A stretch of DNA of 64,000 bases from Gnetum montanum. Taxonomy: Eukaryota; Streptophyta; Gnetopsida; Gnetales; Gnetaceae. The DNA lies in the NCBI GenBank assembly GCA_015680685.1, contig MNCI01010113.1, positions 91,180 to 155,179 of the forward strand, given 5' to 3'. The notes under the pieces were generated by a model. The model did no database searches. It saw only the letters and a list, made by a program, of their open reading frames with translations, and was not told the DNA's origin. The position numbers and the translations under genes are program-made. Below, in pieces: positions 57,487 through 64,000 of this stretch. Every line of letters begins with the position of its first letter. Within the stretch, counting starts at the first letter, position 1.

Positions 57487-57498
57487 GCGCTAATACCA
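57487..57498 (-). promoter_or_regulatory. Copia-D primer-binding site
   Basis: On the minus strand TGGTATTAGCGC, two bases after the 5' LTR; a diverged initiator-methionine tRNA site. Confidence 0.8.
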
Positions 57499-57500
57499 CT

Positions 57501-58633
57501 TGAGGATTGTTGAACTTAGAAGGAAGGGGGATGAATAAGTTCGCCAATACAAAAAATTTGTTGAGACAAAGCACACACACCAAAATTAATGTGGTTTTCC
57601 AACTTGGGTAGTCCACACTTAGAGGGTAGTTTGCAAGCACACCTCCAAACTTTGTTACTCTTAAATGTGGTTTGAAGGATACCACACCCTGTACAAGCTC
57701 TAAGCTTTGCGATAGAGTGATTCGATGTTATGAATCTATTTAATCCTACAAGGTCTTGACAAGCTTAGAATGTGGTTTCTAGGATCCCACAACCTTTACA
57801 ACTTGAGCTCCGCTCCAGAGTGGTATGGCGCTACACCAACACTCAATCCTACAAGATCCTGACAAGTTTAAGCACAATACTTTCCCACAAGAAGCACATC
57901 AACCCTACAAGGTAATAATAGAGAACAACAATCACAAGGAGAGAATGTGACTAAGTTTGTTGATCATTGAACTTTGAGGTACAACTCACATTGAGCAATT
58001 ACAATAAACAAAAGATTATAAAATGAGGAACAATAATGATTACAATGATTTCTTGATGAATACAATGAAAGTATATAATGCTTTCTATCTTCCCAATGAG
58101 AATAAAGTCTTCTTATAGCCAATATGTTTCCAAAATCACATTAGAATTCATGCAGTAGTTACTTAATGATCACTGGAGATGTATTCTCTGAGATAAAGAC
58201 ATCTTTTTATAATGGACCTTCATTTTGGAAAGATATCTTCTTCAAGATTGAGATGTCTTTCTAATCAAACCTTCATTCTGCAAAGACATCTTCTTTTCAT
58301 GAAAGACGTCTTTCTCTCCAAAAAGACATCTACTGTTTTCTAGAGACATCTTCTACTATGCTACCTTCAATTTTTCCAAGATGTCTTCTTTTCCTTAGAG
58401 ACATCTTCACTTGATGGTAGATGTCTACTATTTCTAGAAGAAGTCTTCTTTGAAAATAATTCTTCAATGCTAAGACTTCCTTTTGAGCTTTGAAGTCTTT
58501 GTTCCTTGTCCATGTCCTTAAACTTCCACATGCCTTGTCTTAATCCAAGTCTACAAACACAACAACCACACAAACACACAAACATCCTTGTGTCCCATTT
58601 GTCTTAACATTTTGACATACCAAAAGATTAACA
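57501..58633 (-). repeat. Copia-D 5' LTR
   Basis: 1133 bp, homologous to 54219-55182 but longer by a segment of about 110 bases (near 57835-57945) and one of about 70 bases in the AGAYRTCTTC array. About eleven such units lie at 58165-58445. Confidence 0.88.
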
Positions 58634-58880
58634 AAGACTTCCCTTAACATTCAAACTATTCATTCGAATAACATGAATTCATTCCTCATCTCATCCATTT
58701 TGTCAACAATTACTAAACTTTCATAGCCCTAGATTCCTTCTTTATACATTTTCCATGTCAAATTTTTGAAAAATATTCATCTTTCCTAGTCCAAGACCCT
58801 CTAAACATGTCTTATATCTTCCAAACATTCAAAATGACTCATTTTTTCTCATGGAAAGTCAATAGAAAATTTGAATTTTT
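58634..58880 (+). other. Gypsy-C spacer, right of Copia-D
   Basis: Noncoding continuation of the Gypsy-C post-pol region (CCCTTAACATTC matches A at about 26550). No feature. Confidence 0.5.
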
Positions 58881-58883
58881 TGC

Positions 58884-58935
58884 CTACAATATCGAATCTC
58901 TAATATTGTAGCCCAAAAGAACTATATATATATAG
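58884..58935 (+). promoter_or_regulatory. Internal promoter-like block of Gypsy-C
   Basis: CTACAATAT (58884-58892) and ATATTGTAG (58903-58911) form a perfect inverted repeat around CGAATCTCTA. The whole resembles the U3 palindrome of the same element's LTR (45974-46003), with 23 of 30 positions equal when aligned without gaps. A TATA-rich stretch CTATATATATATAG (58922-58935) follows. It lies about 0.55 kb upstream of the third frame. A promoter role is inferred. Confidence 0.5.
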
Positions 58936-59474
58936 GGACTTAGTGAAATTTTTCATTTTTACCTTTTGAAGAGAGGGGATAGTTTTTGTAAAGTTTTTCT
59001 CTTGAATTCTAAGTTGTGACATCCCAACCTCCAATGCCCATAACTCCACACTCATAGCTTCAATTTTTGCGATTCTTGAACCCTATTAATCATGGAGCTC
59101 TCAACTTAGTCGTGGGGGTGTGCTAAGTGTGATATTGCAAAAATTAGAGTCAAAATTTGCTAATGCCCTAAAGGTATTTTAAGGGTAAGACTAAAGGAAA
59201 AATTGAAAATTCTTAATAAAAATCAAGCCAAAAACACTTAAATAATTCCCTTAATGAGCCATGCTAACTATTATGAGATATAAATAAGAACAAAATGGAT
59301 AACTATGAAGGGTTATAAAAAAATTAATGTCTATGGGGTTTCTTTTTTAAAATTTTTCTAACTATGTAATCATAATGAGCTAAGAATTGATCTAATTAAG
59401 GATATGAGAAAGGAAAGTAGTTATCCAAATCAAAGTAAACATTCTAATAATTCTCAAAGTGTTAATGATTGCAG

Positions 59475-62234
59475 ATGGTCCCAAAGAGAGGATCAACCAA
59501 AGGATCCTCACAACCTAAAAGCAAAAGACCAAGAGGCCAAGGAAGAGGTCAAATAGGAGAGCAAGATCTAGAACATGTGGAGTAGGGAGCCCAATCCTTT
59601 AGCATCCATCAAGAGACTCTTCCTATCAAACATTCGACCCAAGCAAAGGTGAAGGAACCACAAGCATAAGGATAGTGCCTCACGTTGTCAATGGAATGCC
59701 TCCAAATCATCCAAGAGAAGTCAATCCTAACCACAATGATCATGGAGATGAACTTTGGCCCATTTGTAGAATTTGTTCCAGAAGTAGTAAGGACACAACT
59801 CTAAGTGTCACCACTATGACCCATACTTTTAGATAGTGGTGAATGGTATTTAGGGGAGACCTAGCAATTCTGGCATAATAAAGAAGAAGATGCTATGGTC
59901 AACATCAAAGGAGTCTCTATTTCATATTCAATAAAGGTAATAGTTGAAGCCTTGAACATGCCTAATGAAGGGGTAAGACTAGCACATCTATCCACAAGAT
60001 CAGATACAGGGACACAAAAAATATGGCTGAAAAGGGAATATGGAAAAGAGGACAAGGAGTACAATGAATTGACTTTGTAGGAAAGAATTTATTTTAAAAT
60101 TGACACACATCACTTGTTTCCTACGAAAATACTAAACATGTTATCCACATATACATCCATAGGAAGTGCGATCCAAATGGAAAAATATAATGCAAACCTT
60201 GCACAACTCTATTTCATGGAGATTCATAGGTGGTTTGAAAAAAAGAAGGCAAGGAAGTTGACACTTCCATTTCTTTACCTAATTAGGAAGCTATCTAAAC
60301 ATGTTGGAATCTTAGGATACACCAATGACGTCCTCAGGAAAGCTCAAAATGCTTCATATGCTGAAATGCCCAAGCTAGCATCACCAAAGAAAGATCAGTT
60401 GAAAGAACAAACAAACATTGGGAAAACCATGTAGATTACTAAGTAACAATAGTAAGCGAGACCCAGTGGTCACTAGTAATAGCAAGAACAATAGTAGCAA
60501 CAAGTTCCACCACCATCGCCATAGGATTACAGGCTATCCATGAGTCATCTGCAACAAATTGTAGACATCATTAGTTGAAGAATGCGTGAGGAGTCCAACC
60601 TCTACAAAGTAATTCATAGTGTCATTTAGCCAATAATTTCCACAAACCCTGCAAGTGGAAAGATATCCTTACAATTAGGAGGAGGGGACCAATGGCCACA
60701 ACAAATCTTTAAGGAAGCTGCATCATTCTAAGTAATGCTCAAAACTAGAGAAAAAGCCAAAATTGTGATTATGCAACACCAGGATGTAGCAGGAGCCATA
60801 GAAGTGATCATGGATTACATTAAGAAATCCTTTAATGTACCTATTGTGCCACTAGCTAATCTAACTGGAGCTAAGGATGCTCAACTGTTAGTTGGTATCT
60901 CAATGACTCCTACTAATCATGAGGATGTACTAGATCAACTACTACAAATTAGGTAAGTAATGACAACTCTTTTTGACATCCCAAGTGATGTCACTATAAT
61001 GAATTTGAAACTTATCATAACAAAGGGTAAGTTGATCATAGTAGAGACCAAGGTAGAGCATGTAGAAGCTGAAATTCTCAAACTATACGAAGAGCTCATA
61101 ACCCTGAGGGCTAAACACAGTGATCCAACATAGTATGTTGTGCTAGACCAACTAGAATAATTCAAAACAGAACAAATGAATCACTTGATAGAGCAAAATA
61201 AGCATATGAAAAATGAGAAGGAGAAAGTAGTGTGAAATGCCTCAGTAGTAGAAGCATAGTCATATGCACATGCTAAGGCATTCACTACAGCATAAGAAGA
61301 GAATAAATAACTCATTGCAAATAACACTAGGTTGACTATTATAGAAAAGCATAAGAACACTCTTGTGGAAAGCATCCATTAGTTGAGAGAACAACTAATA
61401 AGAGTCAACTAGGATGTGAGCCACTTAGTAAGAGAAAATAGAACCCTCTCAATGGAGGAGGTACGCACTATAAAATAGAAATTAGCCATGGAAATCAACA
61501 TGTAACAAAATGAAGCTAAGAAGCATGAGAGGCTGAAGGAACACTTCTATGATTAGGTGGGCATGTATAAATAGATTAATGAAAAGGAGATCTAGGTGAT
61601 GAAAGCCCAAATCAATTCCATATCAGCATAGAATCTAGAATGGTAACCCATGTTGGATAGTTCTACTCATGTTCACCAAGCGGAAATAAAAAAAAAAGAC
61701 CTATAGATAGAAGACTTGAAAGAATAAATGGGGTTAGCTAACCTTCGTTATACTAACCTAGACATGTTAATAGTAGGCAAGCCCTGAAATGAGCTTAAAT
61801 AATAAGGAGAAACCATGTATGCATTGTATGAAAAAGAGTTTGCAAATCAAAAAGATGTTCTGTAGAAGCTTCAGATGGCAAACTTTGAACTAGAAACAAT
61901 TAAGGTTGGCTACCAAGGGCAAAAAGATGTTGTAGTGAGCCTGGCTCAGAGATCGTCTGACTATCATGAGTTACAAGCTAAGGCTAGGGCATTTGAGAAG
62001 GAAAGAAAATAGTTTGTAGCATGGTATGTCAAAGCTAATCAGATGTTTCCACCATTGCCATATCCATGGGATGTATCTGCCCCATCACACATTACACAAC
62101 AAGCATGGCTGGTACATAACTTGAGAACGGAGGAGGAGAAACTTCAAGTGCTTCTAAATAAATATAAATTTTAGAAGCCTGATGATAAGGAAAAGCAACT
62201 GATGGGGAAGCCATCACCACCAAGAACTACATAG
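59475..62234 (+). pseudogene. Gypsy-C third frame: accessory protein, decayed
   Basis: About 920 codons. The ATG at 59475 directly follows an acceptor-like GATTGCAG. The N-terminus is basic (STKGSSQPKSKRPRGQGRGQ), NLS-like. The globular domain (about 59830-60300) has NKEEDAMVNIKGVSISYSIK, VIVEALNMPNEGVRLAHLST, YGKEDKEYNELTL, FPTKILNMLSTYT and QLYFMEIHRWFEKKK. A helical, probably coiled-coil half runs at about 60730-61990. The C-terminal block PYPWDVSAPSHITQQAW (62058-62108) precedes EEEKLQVLLNKY. It is homologous to the Gypsy-B third frame over its length. No catalytic motif or membrane segment is visible. Many TAG stops. Confidence 0.65.
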
Positions 62235-62393
62235 GCTACATCGAGATTCATCAAGTTGTTTTTTTTTTGTCATGTCATGTCTTATGTAAATTTTGTAAAA
62301 CACCACTACAACATTTAGTGTCATGTAAATCTACCTCCCAATTTTGTAAGGAACTTTATCCTCATTCTATTTTAACTTGAGGATGAGTCTTTA

Positions 62394-62409
62394 GTTGATC
62401 GTGGGGGTA
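62394..62409 (+). promoter_or_regulatory. Gypsy-C polypurine tract
   Basis: GTTGATCGTGGGGGTA immediately before the 3' LTR. Confidence 0.75.
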
Positions 62410-63274
62410 TGATAATGTCAAATTTTGACTAGCTACAATATCATAACACTAGCTACATCATCATATATGTGATATTGTAAGATGTGTGCTAGCCTATAAA
62501 TATAACACTTAGATGCACATATTCACAAGAGATTTCATTTAGTAGTAGTAGAACTTTTTTAGTTTGTTTTCATGAATTTAGTTTTAAGTACTTAGAAGTG
62601 TGAATGTCCACAGTGTTGTGTGACTTAGTAAATGGAGTCTTTACTCAAACATCTTGTACTTGGACACAAGTGTGACCAATAATAAAGATCAAGCTATGTC
62701 ATACTATTGCAACATTCTCCTAGTTTACTACTTTGCTTAGAATAATTTTTACCATTTTCACTTAGATTACTGCTTTCCTAGTTAATGTTTTACTATTTCA
62801 TGCACTTTACTTTTACTATTGTTAGTATGTGAAATGGATACGACTGATTTCAAGCATAAAATGTGATCATTTGGTAACCCAGTAGTATTATCACTTGGTT
62901 CGCTCAATAGCTAAATACTTGGTAATCCCAAGAATGATTACATAAGCCCAAAATGTGTACGGAAAATTAGGACCGAATGTCCATTGCCTTAGGATAGAAT
63001 AGATTTGTTTACTATTTTACTAAGAGTTAGAAACTATTTTCACTTTACCATATTCGCTAGGAGAAATGGCCTATCAACATCAACATATCATATACCTCAT
63101 TGTGAGCTAAACCATACATATAGACTACACTAGCTCAACATGGGAAGCCAATGATCTTGAACATAAACCAATTGCTAGCATTTTCACATTGCCTTGTCCA
63201 CGGATTACAATTTGGTCATGTGTGAACACCTATGACTTGTATGGTTAGGTGTTGGATTACTCCACCTCTCATCA
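62410..63274 (+). repeat. Gypsy-C 3' LTR
   Basis: 865 bp, TGATAATGTC...CCTCTCATCA. Homologous to 45940-46838 but its U3 has lost part of the GATATC array. TATA at 62495-62502. Confidence 0.93.
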
Positions 63275-63279
63275 ATTTT

Positions 63280-63574
63280 CCTTGCATAAATCTATTTTTT
63301 AAAAGGAGCATCTAAACATCATCTTCATTAATGTACTTTCCAATCCATCTTACTACAAGGAAAATACCCTAGTTATAGTAATTAATGAGGCTAAGTCTTT
63401 CATCTTTTCTACTACTATTGCCAATATCCCAAGTAACTCTAAAAAGACCTTTTCTATGTTCCTTAACAAGCCAAAAAAATCAAGGGATAATATAATCAAT
63501 TCTATCATAACAAGTTTTAGAAGGATCCCAACAATTAGAGTAATAAACATGAGTTGGTTGAAGCATTTACTTAA
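63280..63574. other. Unclassified flank between Gypsy-C and the terminal LTR
   Basis: A plus-strand frame of about 90 codons (FINVLSNPSYYKENTLVIVI and on) and a minus-strand frame of 83 codons are both open. Neither resembles a family I know, and no start or splice signal decides between them. Confidence 0.3.
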
Positions 63575-64000
63575 TGATGAGTGACGAGGTACCCCTACAC
63601 TCAACCATACGAAATGAGCATTGCATGCGTGATCCGGTCGAACTCCGCAGATGGACTAGTTGTGGCACCTAGATAGTTAGCCTTAGGTCGCAGTTTGCTG
63701 TCTTCCCACCTAGACTAGTTTTGCATATGTCACGTATGGTTTAGTCTAGATGAGGTGTATGATGTGTTCCTAATCTATGCTACTCCTGAAGGCAGTGGAA
63801 AATAATACTAACTAAGCTAAGCTAGGAGGGAAAGGGTAAGAAATCTAATCTAGCCTAAGTGCGATGAGCAACCGATTCCTTGATCAACTGTACACATCTT
63901 GGACCTCGTGCACGACTACCACTGGGACTACCAAGCATAGCTCCGAGGTACGCCACTGGGATTACCAAGCGCAGATCCCAAATACGCCACTGGGTTACCA
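63575..64000 (-). repeat. Partial LTR of another gypsy element, minus strand, running off the window
   Basis: The reverse complement ends ...GTATGGTTGAGTGTAGGGGTACC then TCGTCACTCATCA, matching the 3' ends of the A, B and solo LTRs. It also contains three TTGGTAATCCCAGTGGCG-type units near 63915-64000. It keeps many CpG sites that are lost in the other LTRs, so it is probably younger. Confidence 0.85.

Larger units (their letters stand above)
54219..58633 (-). mobile_element. Copia-D: internally deleted copia element inside Gypsy-C
   Basis: Direct LTRs 54219-55182 and 57501-58633 flank only 2.3 kb. On the minus strand the 5' LTR is followed by a TGGTATTAGCGC primer-binding site and gag. The 3' LTR is preceded by a CCAAAAAGGGGGAGAT polypurine tract, the SIRE/Tork-type arrangement. 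PR, INT, RT and RNase H are absent, so mobilisation would need enzymes in trans. No clean target duplication is seen (AAAAT versus AAGAC). Confidence 0.88.
45940..63274 (+). mobile_element. Gypsy-C: Athila-like element with a third frame, carrying Copia-D
   Basis: LTRs at 45940-46838 and 62410-63274. After removal of Copia-D (about 4.4 kb) the element is about 12.9 kb, the same size and gene order as Gypsy-B. Flanking pentamers AATTT (45935-45939) and ATTTT (63275-63279) are near-identical. It begins only about 36 bases after the end of Gypsy-B. All frames carry stops and the RNase H is internally deleted. Confidence 0.92.

Noticed and set aside
1-64000. CRISPR arrays, tRNA or rRNA genes, bacterial operons
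   Set aside because: No regularly spaced direct repeats with unique spacers, no cloverleaf or rRNA sequence (the only A/B-box pair belongs to the SINE), and no prokaryotic gene organisation.

Overview
This window is nuclear DNA from a large-genome seed plant, with a gymnosperm plausible but not provable from the sequence. It is almost entirely nested, decayed retrotransposons. It is AT-rich and CpG-poor, and the element reading frames are full of TAG/TGA stops at former CAG, CGA and TGG codons, as expected after deamination of methylated cytosine. I see no rRNA, tRNA, CRISPR or bacterial-type operon. The only gene-like stretch that is not obviously a repeat lies at about 9.3-10.9 kb.

Layout, left to right. 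(1) 152-8850: an old non-LTR retrotransposon (LINE-1) carries a small tRNA-derived SINE (609-789, minus) and is split by a second, L1-type LINE (LINE-2, 2864-8619) flanked by an 18-bp target-site duplication. LINE-2 has ORF1 (DUF4283-like plus zinc knuckle) and ORF2 (endonuclease, RT, zf-RVT) with an unusual C-terminal extension. (2) 8848-13600: a degenerate tandem repeat, then a CpG-retaining region with a candidate two-exon small gene on the minus strand and several perfect short tandem duplications, then unclassified AT-rich DNA. (3) 13636-33038: two copies of an unclassified repeat (R1) face each other. A solo LTR sits in the left copy, and a Ty1/copia element (Copia-E, minus, 15731-31655, TSD CATGA) sits between them. 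Copia-E is itself split by an Athila-like Ty3/gypsy element (Gypsy-A, plus, 18261-28089, TSD ATCAT). (4) 33039-45898: Gypsy-B, plus. (5) 45940-63274: Gypsy-C, plus, carrying an internally deleted copia element (Copia-D, minus, about 54219-58633). (6) 63575-64000: the start of another LTR, minus, running off the window.

Gypsy-A, -B and -C share the order LTR-PBS-gag-PR-RT-RNaseH-INT-PPT-LTR, similar LTR ends (TGATGA...TCATCA) and conserved noncoding blocks after pol. B and C also carry a third open reading frame of about 2.8 kb downstream of pol: basic N-terminus, globular domain, coiled-coil half and a conserved PYPWDV tail. Just upstream of this frame each has a TATA box next to a short inverted motif that resembles that family's own LTR U3 motif. 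This suggests an internal promoter sharing regulatory sites with the LTR, analogous to foamy retroviruses. Gypsy-A has lost both the third frame and the motif. A domain resembling the globular part of this third frame also appears as the C-terminal extension of LINE-2 ORF2.

No element in the window looks autonomous: every coding region is interrupted. There is one 25-N gap (4660-4684) and two single Ns (56457, 56871). The Ns bracket a block that appears to be a contig placed in the wrong orientation.
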